Source of the DNA: Solirubrobacteraceae bacterium
GTDB taxonomy: Bacteria > Actinomycetota > Thermoleophilia > Solirubrobacterales > Solirubrobacteraceae
Assembly: GCA_025451035.1 (NCBI GenBank)
Contig: JANWLE010000100.1
Location: 1 to 64,000, forward strand
Length of the DNA stretch: 64,000 nucleotides
Reading direction: 5' to 3'
A program made the translations under genes and the position numbers. The stretch's first letter is position 1. Each line of letters starts with the position of its first letter. Under the pieces are notes generated by a model, which saw nothing but the letters and a program-made list of their open reading frames with translations, was not told the origin of the DNA and did not search any database. This document shows, in pieces, positions 1-9,700 of the stretch.

Positions 1-58
1 CCTGAGCGGCAAGCAGCGCGGCAGGCACAAGCCCAAACGCCTGCGCTTTAGCTCGTCG

Positions 59-1141
59 TCACCGACGCCCAACAAGAACTGTTGCACGATCCCTTGCAAC
101 GCGCCCAGAGGATTTGACTTTCATCCGCAGCGTCGCGGCGCCAGCCGAACTACACCTAGGTGAGATCGCATCTGCCATCTCGGTGTCGCGTTGGTGCACG
201 ATTTCCAGCCTCGGGGTCAGTGAGAACAGGGCCGTGATTGCGAGCCAGGTGAGCGAGCCGAGCGAGGAGTGCGCCACATCCAGCGCCGTGTTCTCGCCCA
301 GTCCGACGACGGCGATGCCCAGACCAGCCTGAGCGAGGTATAGGAGGGCCACCGTCGCTGCGGCGCGTCTGATCGCGGGTTTGCCCATCTGCTCGCGGCG
401 GCTGCGTATGAGAACCCACAGGGCGAGCATGAGCATGATCCCTGCCCATGCGCGGTGGGTCATGTTGAGCAAGACGTGATGGTCGAGGTTGGGAAGCAGG
501 GAGCCATTGCACAACGGAAAGCCTTGGCCGCAGGCGATATGCGAGTCGGTATTGGCGACGGTCGAGCCGAGCACCAGCAGGCCAAAGCTGAGCCCGGCAA
601 ACCAGCTGACCAGTCGTGAGAAAGAGTCGTGCATGGCTGGCCGTGCTGGGAGCGCAAGCCGTACGGCAACCGATGTGATCGATGCCACGAAGAGCGCGGC
701 TGTGCCGTAGTGGGCGACGACGGTCCAGGAGACGTTGCGCAGGATGACTGTCACGCCGCCGAGCGCAGCCTGGAGTGCTAGCAGCGCAAGAACCAGGATG
801 ATCGAGCGCCGCAAGCGACGGTCCGCTCGATGAAAGCGGAATATCGCCACTGCCAAGCCAATCGTGCCGAGAATCACCGCTGCTGCCAGCCAGCGGTGAA
901 GCTCCTCGATCATGGCATGGTGGCCGCTGCTAACGAGCTTGCCGTGACATGCCGGCCAGTCTGGGCAGCCGAGTCCCGATTCGGAGGCCCGCACGAAGGC
1001 GCCGAGGCTCATTAGCGCCCACCCAAGCAGCGCGATCGCCCCCGCCCAGGCGGCGAGCGGCCTGCTCAGAGCATTTGAGTCCTCTGCGGGCGCTGCAGCG
1101 GGCCTGTGTCCGAGGGCGGGCGCGGTGGTTGGAGTACTCAT
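59..1141 (-). CDS. ctaA: Heme A synthase (COX15/CtaA family)
   Basis: Multi-TM protein with LGAFVRASESGLGCPDWPACHGK, typical of COX15/CtaA, plus later HYGTAALF and THRAWAGI segments. Confidence 0.93.
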   Translation of the reverse strand: MSTPTTAPALGHRPAAAPAEDSNALSRPLAAWAGAIALLGWALMSLGAFVRASESGLGCPDWPACHGKLVSSGHHAMIEELHRWLAAAVILGTIGLAVAIFRFHRADRRLRRSIILVLALLALQAALGGVTVILRNVSWTVVAHYGTAALFVASITSVAVRLALPARPAMHDSFSRLVSWFAGLSFGLLVLGSTVANTDSHIACGQGFPLCNGSLLPNLDHHVLLNMTHRAWAGIMLMLALWVLIRSRREQMGKPAIRRAAATVALLYLAQAGLGIAVVGLGENTALDVAHSSLGSLTWLAITALFSLTPRLEIVHQRDTEMADAISPRCSSAGAATLRMKVKSSGRVARDRATVLVGRR

Positions 1142-1257
1142 GCCCCGGGCAGAGGGGAGGGGACATGGTTGCTGCAGGTGGGTGTACGACTTCGCTCTGT
1201 CAAAGCCTCGATCCCAAGGCCTCTATCACTTGTGACATCCCACGCTCTCCATGTGTA

Positions 1258-1271
1258 TTAGGGCACCCTAA
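1258..1271. promoter_or_regulatory. Iron-box-like palindrome TTAGGGCACCCTAA about 117 bp upstream of ctaA
   Basis: TTAGG-N4-CCTAA read directly; resembles half sites of the DtxR/IdeR consensus TTAGGTTAGSCTAACCTAA; a matched site lies upstream of fbpA. Confidence 0.55.
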
Positions 1272-1487
1272 CACCTTGTTGGCGTATTGCGATTCCCCCA
1301 GTATGGCTCGCGGTGGCTCCGTATCCAGGGCGCTAGGCACTGCTCCCAGTTCACCGCCTGTCGCGAGGATCACGCAGCCCGCTCACCTACCTCTCAGACA
1401 AACAGTCAAGCTGAACCTGAGCTTCATCTCAGCCTGAACTGCAGGTTCATAGACACGGCAACTTGCGGCTTTGGCCGCACGCGGCGC

Positions 1488-2699
1488 TCAGCCTGTGATG
1501 TAGACGATGTCGCCTATCGCGAGCATGCGAAAAACGGTTGCGGCCGTGGAGATCGGGAGCTCCACGCACCCGTTCGATTGAGGCGACCCGTAGGAGGCGC
1601 GAGGAAAGCCGTGGACAGCGTCACCGCCGTTGAAGTAATTGACCCAAGGGACGCCCGGATCGTTGTATTTCGTCCCGTCGGGATTGGTCCCAACCATCGT
1701 GGTGGAGACGAAGCGGCTGTAGATAGGGAAGACGCCCTGAGGCGTTTCGGCGCCTCGCACGCCGGTGTTGGTGGGCGAGGAGACCACGACATGGGTGCCT
1801 CGGTGAAGCTCGAGTGTCTCTGGGATCGACTCGGACACCGTCACCCACGTGTAGGGCTGGGGATTGCGGTGGTTGAGCGTCAATGCCGCCAGCAGCGACA
1901 CCCAAGTGCGGCCTTCCGGCGTTTCGCTCGGCGGTATGCCGTGATCCTCTTGGAAGACGGTCAGGCCACCACGGGTGGTCGCGTCGAGTCTGCCGCTTTG
2001 CAGGGGCGGAGCGCTCGCGGGATATGACTTGAGCCTTCCGTGTGGAGGGTCATACAACAGGCGCGCGGCCAGCCTGCGCGTCTGATGCCCATACTTCACC
2101 TTCACGCCGCGGCTCGGATAGAACCTAGCGCCCAGATAGCCAAGCCGGGCGAGGCTCTGCTGGAGCGCGAGAATCGACGGGCACTGAACGCGCAGCGTGA
2201 TTCTGCGGCGCTTGCCAAGCGGGGCCTGCCCCACGGCCGTGGTGTTCGCCCACACCGTCAGCTGATAGGTCGCGCAGGGCTCAAGGGTCGAGGCAGGCCT
2301 GAAGACCTCAGTGTCGGCTGCTGATATCCACGTGCCAGCCACCCGGGGGCTCAACGTCGGCCAGGGAGAGCCCGGGGCCGGGGGTCCCGAGAGCCTTATG
2401 GTGAGCGCGGCGGTTGGGTCGTGCACCACCTCGGAGGGCAGCCCTGTCAGGCGCGTGGGCCTCACCGGCGCGGGCGGTGGCGGCGCCGGCGCGCTAGGCG
2501 ACGGAGCGGGGGGAGTTGGCTGCGTGCTCGTCGGGGTTTCGCCAAGACCAAACGCGCTGGGAGCGAACGCTGCGAAGATCGCCGCCAGCGAGCCCAGCAG
2601 GAGCACGGGCCCAAGACGTTTGCTCGAGCGACGAGGCCTCTCGAGAAGACGCCCGCGTGGAGCGCCACACGGCAACTGCTGGTCGCGCTCCACCCCCAT
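1488..2699 (-). CDS. L,D-transpeptidase (YkuD) with N-terminal signal anchor and peptidoglycan-binding-like domain
   Basis: C-terminal HGFPRASYGSPQSNGCVELP matches the YkuD active-site pattern HG..S.G.CVR/E; start at 2699 chosen because MGVERDQQ precedes the signal anchor. Confidence 0.85.
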   Translation of the reverse strand: MGVERDQQLPCGAPRGRLLERPRRSSKRLGPVLLLGSLAAIFAAFAPSAFGLGETPTSTQPTPPAPSPSAPAPPPPAPVRPTRLTGLPSEVVHDPTAALTIRLSGPPAPGSPWPTLSPRVAGTWISAADTEVFRPASTLEPCATYQLTVWANTTAVGQAPLGKRRRITLRVQCPSILALQQSLARLGYLGARFYPSRGVKVKYGHQTRRLAARLLYDPPHGRLKSYPASAPPLQSGRLDATTRGGLTVFQEDHGIPPSETPEGRTWVSLLAALTLNHRNPQPYTWVTVSESIPETLELHRGTHVVVSSPTNTGVRGAETPQGVFPIYSRFVSTTMVGTNPDGTKYNDPGVPWVNYFNGGDAVHGFPRASYGSPQSNGCVELPISTAATVFRMLAIGDIVYITG

Positions 2700-2800
2700 C
2701 AAACGAAGGATATCTGGCTTCGCCGACGCGGCGTGGCGGTCGTCTGCGTGCTCGCGCTTGTTCGTAGCCAGGGGGCGAGAACATCTCTCACCAGGTCTGC

Positions 2801-3856
2801 TCAGGGCAGTGGGAACACCGGCCCGTGGGCGGTGACGCTCACGTGGGTGCCCGCCGGCAGCGCTCCTTCGCCGGGCACGCGGGCGATCAAGACGCCCTGG
2901 CCGACGGGCTCGGCGGGGCGGATATACAGCAGCGCGTCGTGGCCGTAGTAGCGGCACTGGGTGACCTCGCCACGCAGCCCGCCGGACTTCGGTCTGGCTG
3001 AGACGCTGATCTGCTCAGGGCGAACCATCACGATCCCGCCGCTGCCGAGAGACACCGCCGGATTCGCCCGCAGGGTCAGCCTTCCCAGCGGCGTGTCGGC
3101 CGCTCCGTCGTGGAAGCTAGCGGTGACCATGTTCACCGCGCCGAGAAAGCCGGCGAGAGCGGCGTCAGATGGATGGCGGTAGAGCTCAGCGGGCGTCCCA
3201 CTCTGGACGATCACGCCGTCACGCAAGATGGCGACGCTGTCCGCCAGTGACAGCGCCTCCTCCTGGTCGTGGGTCACGAGCATGGTTGTCGCCCCCTGCG
3301 AGCGCAGCAGCGTGCTGACTTCCTCGCGTACGGCGGCGCGTAGGGAGGCGTCGAGTGAGGAGAACGGCTCATCCAACAGCAGCACCTGTGGTTTGCGGGC
3401 CAGCGAGCGAGCTAGCGCCACACGCTGTTGCTCTCCGCCCGAGAGCTGGTGGGGGTAGCGCTTGGCCAGGTGTGTCAGCGAGACCATTTGGAGCAGCTCT
3501 TCGACCGTGTCAGAGCGCCGCTCGTGCCGCGAGAGGCCAAACGCGATGTTGCCCTGTACGGTCAAATGCGGGAACAGCGCCCCCTCCTGGGGCACGTAGC
3601 CGATGCCGCGCCGCTCAGGCCGGACATATGTGTGGCCGTCATCGAGGACACGGTCTCCCAGGTAGATGCTGCCCATCCCGGCCCGCTCGAAGCCCGCGAT
3701 CACGCGCAGCAGAGTCGTCTTGCCGCACCCGGAGAGGCCGAGCACAGCCGTCAGTGTGCCCGGCTTGACCTCCAGGTTCACGCCTCGCAGGACGGGCTGT
3801 CCGGACGCGAAGCTCTTCCACAGGTCGGCAACCCGCAGCGCGCTTGAGTGACTCAT
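2801..3856 (-). CDS. fbpC: ABC transporter ATP-binding protein, iron(III)/spermidine type
   Basis: Walker A GLSGCGKTT, signature LSGGEQQRVALARSLA, Walker B LLLDEPFSSLD; start MSHSSALRV overlaps the upstream permease stop. Confidence 0.9.
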   Translation of the reverse strand: MSHSSALRVADLWKSFASGQPVLRGVNLEVKPGTLTAVLGLSGCGKTTLLRVIAGFERAGMGSIYLGDRVLDDGHTYVRPERRGIGYVPQEGALFPHLTVQGNIAFGLSRHERRSDTVEELLQMVSLTHLAKRYPHQLSGGEQQRVALARSLARKPQVLLLDEPFSSLDASLRAAVREEVSTLLRSQGATTMLVTHDQEEALSLADSVAILRDGVIVQSGTPAELYRHPSDAALAGFLGAVNMVTASFHDGAADTPLGRLTLRANPAVSLGSGGIVMVRPEQISVSARPKSGGLRGEVTQCRYYGHDALLYIRPAEPVGQGVLIARVPGEGALPAGTHVSVTAHGPVFPLP

Positions 3857-5451
3857 GCCTGGTTTCCCCCGTCGCTCACTGTCGCCAAACGGCGGCTCAG
3901 CAGATACGCAGGCACGGCGGAGACAGCGACCATCAAGGCGGCGTATGGGGCGGCGGCGCCGTAAGAGAAATTGCTTGTGTAAGTCCAGAACTGGGTCGCG
4001 AGCGTGTCCACGCCGGTGGGCCGCAGCAGCAGCGTCGCCGTCAGCTCTGTGGCCGAGGATATGAACACCAGCGCGAACGCGGCACCGAGACCGGGCACAA
4101 GCAGCGGCAACGTGACCCTCAGCCAAACCATGACCGGCCGCTGGCCGAGTGCGCGCGCGGCATCCTCGAGCTGGGGTGTTGCGTGCGCGACAGCAGTCCG
4201 CATTCCAACCACAGCCAGCGGCAAGAACAGGACCGCGTAGGCGATGATCAGCTCGAGCGTGCTCTGGTATAGCTGCAGCGCGTAGCGAACCGAGAAGGAC
4301 ACAAGTCCCAGTGCGACGACCAGCCCGGGGAGGGCCTGGGGCAGGTACGCCAAGCGCTCGATCAGGATTGTCAGGCGGTTGCGGTGGCGCGCCGCGGCGA
4401 ACGTGACGGGTATCGCCAGTGCGGTCGCAAGGGCGCCAGCGGCGCCACTGAACTCCCCCGTGTGAAGGACGTCGGTGAGGATCGACGCCGACGGCAGCGT
4501 GGTCGAGCCGCTATGGATGAGCCAGTAGACCAACGAGCCGACCGGTACGCCCAGAGCCAGAGCGCACAGCACGGCGAGAGTGGCCAGAGCGGGGAGCGTA
4601 ACGCGCCCGAGATGCACCTTTGAAGGAGGGTGCGGCGACCCGGGCCCGACCCGCGTCTGGCGGCCGCGGCCGCTTAGGCTCAGCTCGCCGACGAGCACGG
4701 CGATGCTCAGGGCGACGAGCACCAGCGACAGCGCGCAAGCCGCGGCGGTGTCGAAGCCGAGCTTGAACTCGGTGAAGATCGCCACGGTAAACGTCTGGTA
4801 TTGGACGATCTCATACGCTCCGTACTCGGCCAGCAAGCCGAGCGTGACCAGCAGGCAGCCGCCCAGCACCGCCGGCCAAACCTGACGCAGCGTCACTCGC
4901 CAAAAGACCTTCCACGGGCCCATGCCGAGGCTGCGCGCGACCTCCTCGAGTGCTGGGTCGGCGTTCATCAATCCGGCGAGCACAGGCAGATAGACGAGTG
5001 GGTAGAGCGATAGCGTCATGATCAGCACGGCGGCCAGATACCCGTGCAGGCTGTGGTCGAGCGAAACCCAGCCGAAGCCGATGACGAAGTCCGGGATTCC
5101 GAGCGGCAGCACCAGCAGGAACCCCCACACACTCAGCCATGGCAGCGTGCTGCGGGCGATGAGCCACGCCGAGGCGACGCCGATGAGCGCGCACAGTGCC
5201 GTGCACAGCAACGCGAGCTTGACCGTGTTGGCGAGCAGCACCACCGTCTCGTGACGAAGCAGCACACGGCTGACGGTGGACCAGCCGGTCCCCTGGGCTT
5301 CGACCACCAAAAAGACGAGCGGCACCAGCACGAGCACGCCGGCGAGGAGCGCCCCGCCGAGGGTGAGCACTGGCCAGCGAGCTCTGCCCGACCAGGCACG
5401 TGACCATCTGCTGGTATTCAGGGAGCTCTCCGGTGAAGCGGGTGTGTTCAT
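3853..5451 (-). CDS. fbpB: ABC transporter permease, duplicated iron(III) type
   Basis: Two homologous multi-TM halves, each with an EAA-like loop (LEEVARSLGMGPWKVFWRVTLRQVWP and LEDAARALGQRPVMVWLRVTLPLLVPG). Confidence 0.9.
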   Translation of the reverse strand: MNTPASPESSLNTSRWSRAWSGRARWPVLTLGGALLAGVLVLVPLVFLVVEAQGTGWSTVSRVLLRHETVVLLANTVKLALLCTALCALIGVASAWLIARSTLPWLSVWGFLLVLPLGIPDFVIGFGWVSLDHSLHGYLAAVLIMTLSLYPLVYLPVLAGLMNADPALEEVARSLGMGPWKVFWRVTLRQVWPAVLGGCLLVTLGLLAEYGAYEIVQYQTFTVAIFTEFKLGFDTAAACALSLVLVALSIAVLVGELSLSGRGRQTRVGPGSPHPPSKVHLGRVTLPALATLAVLCALALGVPVGSLVYWLIHSGSTTLPSASILTDVLHTGEFSGAAGALATALAIPVTFAAARHRNRLTILIERLAYLPQALPGLVVALGLVSFSVRYALQLYQSTLELIIAYAVLFLPLAVVGMRTAVAHATPQLEDAARALGQRPVMVWLRVTLPLLVPGLGAAFALVFISSATELTATLLLRPTGVDTLATQFWTYTSNFSYGAAAPYAALMVAVSAVPAYLLSRRLATVSDGGNQA

Positions 5452-5494
5452 CTTGAGCAGGCTTGGTATCGGCGCGATGCTTTCTAAGCGAGCC

Positions 5495-6526
5495 CTAGAA
5501 CAGGCCGAGCTTCTGCTCGAGTTCGAGCGGGAAGCGGCCGTCCCCAAGGTCGGCGGGCGTGACCGCAGCCGGCTTGAGTTGTGCGAACGGGCGCAGGGCG
5601 GTCGCTGCGCTCACGCCGGGTCGCAGTGGGTACTCGTAGCTGTGGCTGTGAGCGATCGCGTCCTGGCCTGCGCGGCTGGCCAGGAAGGCGACGAATGCCT
5701 GCGCGGCGGCCTGATGGGAGCTTGACTTCAGCACTCCCGCTCCCGAGACGTTCAGCAGATCCCCGGGGTCGCGCGGGGCGTAGTAGTGCAGCGCCGAGTG
5801 AAGGCTGCCGTGGGGAATCTCGTCCCGTAGCCTGAACCAGTAGTAGTGATTGATCAGGCCCACCGTGCTCTCGCCGTTATTGACCTGCGAGACGACCGTC
5901 TCGTTGTCGGGATATAGCTTGCTGTTGGCCTTCACGGCAGCGAGCCACTTTTCCGCGGCCCCACGCCCGTCGAGCTTGGCAATCGAGGTGAGCAGGGGCT
6001 GAAAGTCCGTCTCTGACGGGGAGATCGCAAGCTTGCCTCGCCATCTGGGTTCAGCCAGGGCGAGGATCGAGCTGGGCAACTGCGTCGGGGAGATCTGCTG
6101 CGCGTTGTAGACGAGCGCCGATATGCGGGCGGACAGGCCAACCCAGTCTCCCTGTGGGGAGTGGTACTCACGTGGGATCGCGGCGAGCGTCGAGGGGTAC
6201 AGGCGGGCGAGCATGCCGCGCTCCTGTAGGTACTCGAGCACCGGTGTGTTCTCTGTATAGAAGACATCGGCCGGCGAATTGGCGCCCTCCTGTGAAATCT
6301 GGTTGCCGAGGACTGCCTCGTCGTCGCTGCGGATGCTGACTTTGACGCCCGTTTGCTTTTCAAAGGCCTCGACGACTGCCGCCGCAGTCTGTTCGTGCTG
6401 GCCGCTGTAGAGGGTGATCGACTGCCCGCGCAACGGGCCGCTGGGGGATGACCCGCCGGGTGACCCGCCACAGCCCACCAGCACAAGCGCCATGAATGCG
6501 GCGGTGAGTGACAGCTTGATGTTCAT
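5495..6526 (-). CDS. fbpA: Iron(III) ABC transporter substrate-binding lipoprotein
   Basis: Lipobox LVGCGG, then ITLYSGQHEQTAAAVVEAFEKQTGVKV typical of FbpA/FutA. Confidence 0.9.
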   Translation of the reverse strand: MNIKLSLTAAFMALVLVGCGGSPGGSSPSGPLRGQSITLYSGQHEQTAAAVVEAFEKQTGVKVSIRSDDEAVLGNQISQEGANSPADVFYTENTPVLEYLQERGMLARLYPSTLAAIPREYHSPQGDWVGLSARISALVYNAQQISPTQLPSSILALAEPRWRGKLAISPSETDFQPLLTSIAKLDGRGAAEKWLAAVKANSKLYPDNETVVSQVNNGESTVGLINHYYWFRLRDEIPHGSLHSALHYYAPRDPGDLLNVSGAGVLKSSSHQAAAQAFVAFLASRAGQDAIAHSHSYEYPLRPGVSAATALRPFAQLKPAAVTPADLGDGRFPLELEQKLGLF

Positions 6527-6637
6527 GGCAGCTTGATGTTCAGCACTGGGAAGACGTGAGCACGAGATTCTCGGCTGGCGGCAAGCAATATCCGAGTGAT
6601 CCTGTCGGGTATTTCTGCGGGGAGCCTAGCACAGGCA

Positions 6638-6651
6638 TTAGGGGCACCTAA
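6638..6651. promoter_or_regulatory. Iron-box-like palindrome TTAGGGGCACCTAA about 112 bp upstream of fbpA
   Basis: TTAGG-N4-CCTAA; the 19-mer TTAGGGGCACCTAACCTAT matches about 14 of 19 positions of the DtxR/IdeR consensus by hand count. Confidence 0.6.
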
Positions 6652-6739
6652 CCTATGCTGCCTGCTCGATCTGGGCAGCGGCGGTGAGCGCTCGCGGCGC
6701 TGTCCCCGACAGCCTCGCCAGGTCGGACCAGGCAGCGAG

Positions 6740-9700
6740 GTGTTTGCTCGCTTCATCTTCTGGCGACTAATGGGATTGGTCGCGGCGCTGTTCAGCCTGT
6801 CGCTGAGCACCTGGATCCTGAACAAGGGCATCGGCGGCCTACTTCCGGGGATCGGCAAGACGCCCGTGCTGAGCAAGGCTCAACAGGCTCTGCAGGTACC
6901 TTTGGCCACCGGGCACGCGCCAGCGCTCAACCTGCCAAAAGTGCCCCTGCCAAAGGTGCAGGTACCCGCAACCCCCTCCACGAGCGGGCTGCTGGGAGAC
7001 ACCGAGACAGGTGCGCACATGCTCTGGAGTGGGCTCGTGGTGTTCGGCGTGCCGTTGCTGCAGGCCGTCGTCTGGGGAGGCCTCACCATCCTCACGCTGC
7101 TCGTCTGCATCCGTCTGGCGGTTCGCCGCCAACGACGCTACGCGCGTCTGCGCGTGAGCCCCTACCGCACCGATCGGGCGACTGTGGAGGGCATCGTCTC
7201 CATGTTCGAGGCTCTTCACAAGCGTCTCTTGCGGCGCTGGTGGCGCAGGCTTTTCTTGGGCCAGCCGTCAATCGCGATGGAAGTGCACATGATGCCCAGG
7301 TTCGGGTCCAGCGCATCATTCGGCCAGGTGGCGGGCAGCCTGACGGGCCTCGATGAGAACGGCACGTTCGCCCAGCGCGGCTACCAGGCGTGGCTGATGA
7401 TCAGCTGCCCTGAGGGGCTCGAGCAGATGGTTCAGGCGTCGCTGCGCACCGCCTACCCGAACTGTCGTGTGGAGCGGATGAACATGCCGCTGCGCTCACC
7501 GCCGTCGCTGCTGCGCCTGAAGAAGCATGCCGAGTTCATCAAGCGCGTGAAGGTGCTCGACCGCTACGAGCACGAACGGGATCCGCCCATGAACCGGCTG
7601 CTCACGGTGATGGGCGCTTGTGAAGAGCCGAGTTACGTGCAGATTGCGCTCACGCCAACGCCGATGCTGTTCGAGCGGCACGCCAAGCACGCATACAAGC
7701 ACCACGAGCGCCATGTGACACACCACGGTCCGGGGCCTCACAGGCACCCACAGCGATCCGTGTTTGAGGAGAGCGAGCTGAGGGGGGCGCTCGAGGTTCA
7801 GCACCGGCCGCTCTTCTTCGTCGATCTGCGGGTAATCGCCTCCACCCGCGCCGTCGGTGAACGCATTGCCTCGGAGTTGCGCGCGGAGGGCGCCGAGAAT
7901 CGTCTAGTAGAACGCTCCACGCGGGTCCGCCAGGGCCTGCTCAAGCTGTACGACAGGCGCGTGGACCGCGGCGAGGGCAACCCGCTGCCGAACCTGCACC
8001 GCGGCGTTTTTGCCTCCACTGAGCTCGCGGCGCTTTGGCACCTGCCGTCGATCGACTACATGACGGTTCCGTTCACCCGCTCGTCGATGCCGGTCGCGCC
8101 CGCCTCGCCCGCGATCTTCCGTCCCGCAAGCGGGCCAGGCACTTTGCACGACGCGCTCGGGCCAGTATCGATACATCCAGAGCTGCGCCGCCAGAACATC
8201 GCCGTGCCGGGTACGGTCGAGCAGGGCAAGTCGAGCTATCTGGTCGCGACTATCGCCGAGGACCTGCGCCGCGAGCGTTGCGCCGTGATCGTGCTGGACC
8301 CGAAGGGTGACGCCGCCGAGGCCGCCGTCAGCGCCGTGCCCGACGACCGCACCTGCACGCTGCTGGACTTCTCCCACCCCACGTGCGGCTTTAACCCGCT
8401 CGCCGCCAATGCTCCTGCCGATGTTGTGGCCGACTACGTCGTCGGGGCGCTGCGCAACCTCTTCACCGACGCGGACATCAGAGCCTCCTCAGATCGCTAC
8501 CTGCGCAATGCGATCATCGCGGTCCTGGCGCACGACGAGCGCGCGACCCTGTGGGACGCGGCCCGCATCCTCTCGGTCGGAGAGGAGGGCTACGTATACA
8601 GGGCAAGGGTTGGGGCGAGCGTTCGCGGCATACCCGAGTTCAAGGAGATCTCCGAGTTCTTCACCGCGGAGCTCTCCGCTCAGCTATCGGATGCGCGCAG
8701 CATGACCACCGCCAAGCTCGACGCGCCCGTGAACAAGCTGGCGCGGCTTTTGAACTCCCCCTCGATCAAGCGGGTGCTCCTCAACGAGTCGCTGCAGGTC
8801 GATTTCGACAAAGTGATCTCGGGCTGCGAGGTGCTCGTCGTCAAGGGTGCGATGGGCGCGATGGGTGCCGGCAACACCTCGGTGCTGATGCAGATGCTCG
8901 TGGGGATGCTCGATGCGTCGCTGGCGCGCCAGCAGGACCACGCCACCGCGGATGATCGCGTAGCGGTCGCGCTGAAGATCGACGAGGCGCCGCTGGTTGT
9001 CAACCGTGGCTTCGCGGAGACCATGGCGCTCAAGCGCTCCGCCGGCCTAGAGACGGTCGCCTGCTGGCAGACCGACTCGCAATGGACCGAACGCGAGATC
9101 CGCGAACAGCTGGACGCTCTGTTCGCGCACCGCGTCTATTTCGCGACCGCCTCGACACAGGACGCACGCAACGCCGCAAGCCTGATGATGGCCGAATTCT
9201 CGGACATGGTGCGCCCCGATTTGCGCAACATCTCCGCGCTGGGGCACCCCGACGCACGGCTGCACCTGCCGAAGTACCACGCGATCGTCAGCTGGACCAC
9301 GCCCCAAGGCCGACAAGGCCCCTTCATGGCCAAAACGATTCCGATGCACGCCGACCAACGGCGGATCGAGCTACACCTCGAACGCCAGGCAGAACGGGGT
9401 GGAAGCTACCGTGCCGACTTGCGCCAGCCACACTGGGAACGCGAGCGCTTGACGATCTCAGGGCAGCGGACGGTCAGCCGCAAAGAGTGGACGGCGAGCG
9501 TGGGCAGTGTCGAGCGGGCGCGGCCCGTCCCGGCGTCGCTAGGAGAGCCCGAGGATGAGGTGAGAGACCGCGCTCTCGGCCTAGCCGAGCATGCAGGCAC
9601 AGAAGGCGCCCTGACCACGGCTGCTGTAGTGGTTAGCGCCAGCGACGGGCCTGCCCCGCCGGTTCAGGCGAATGCGACCGTCGTCGTTGACGAGGGACCG

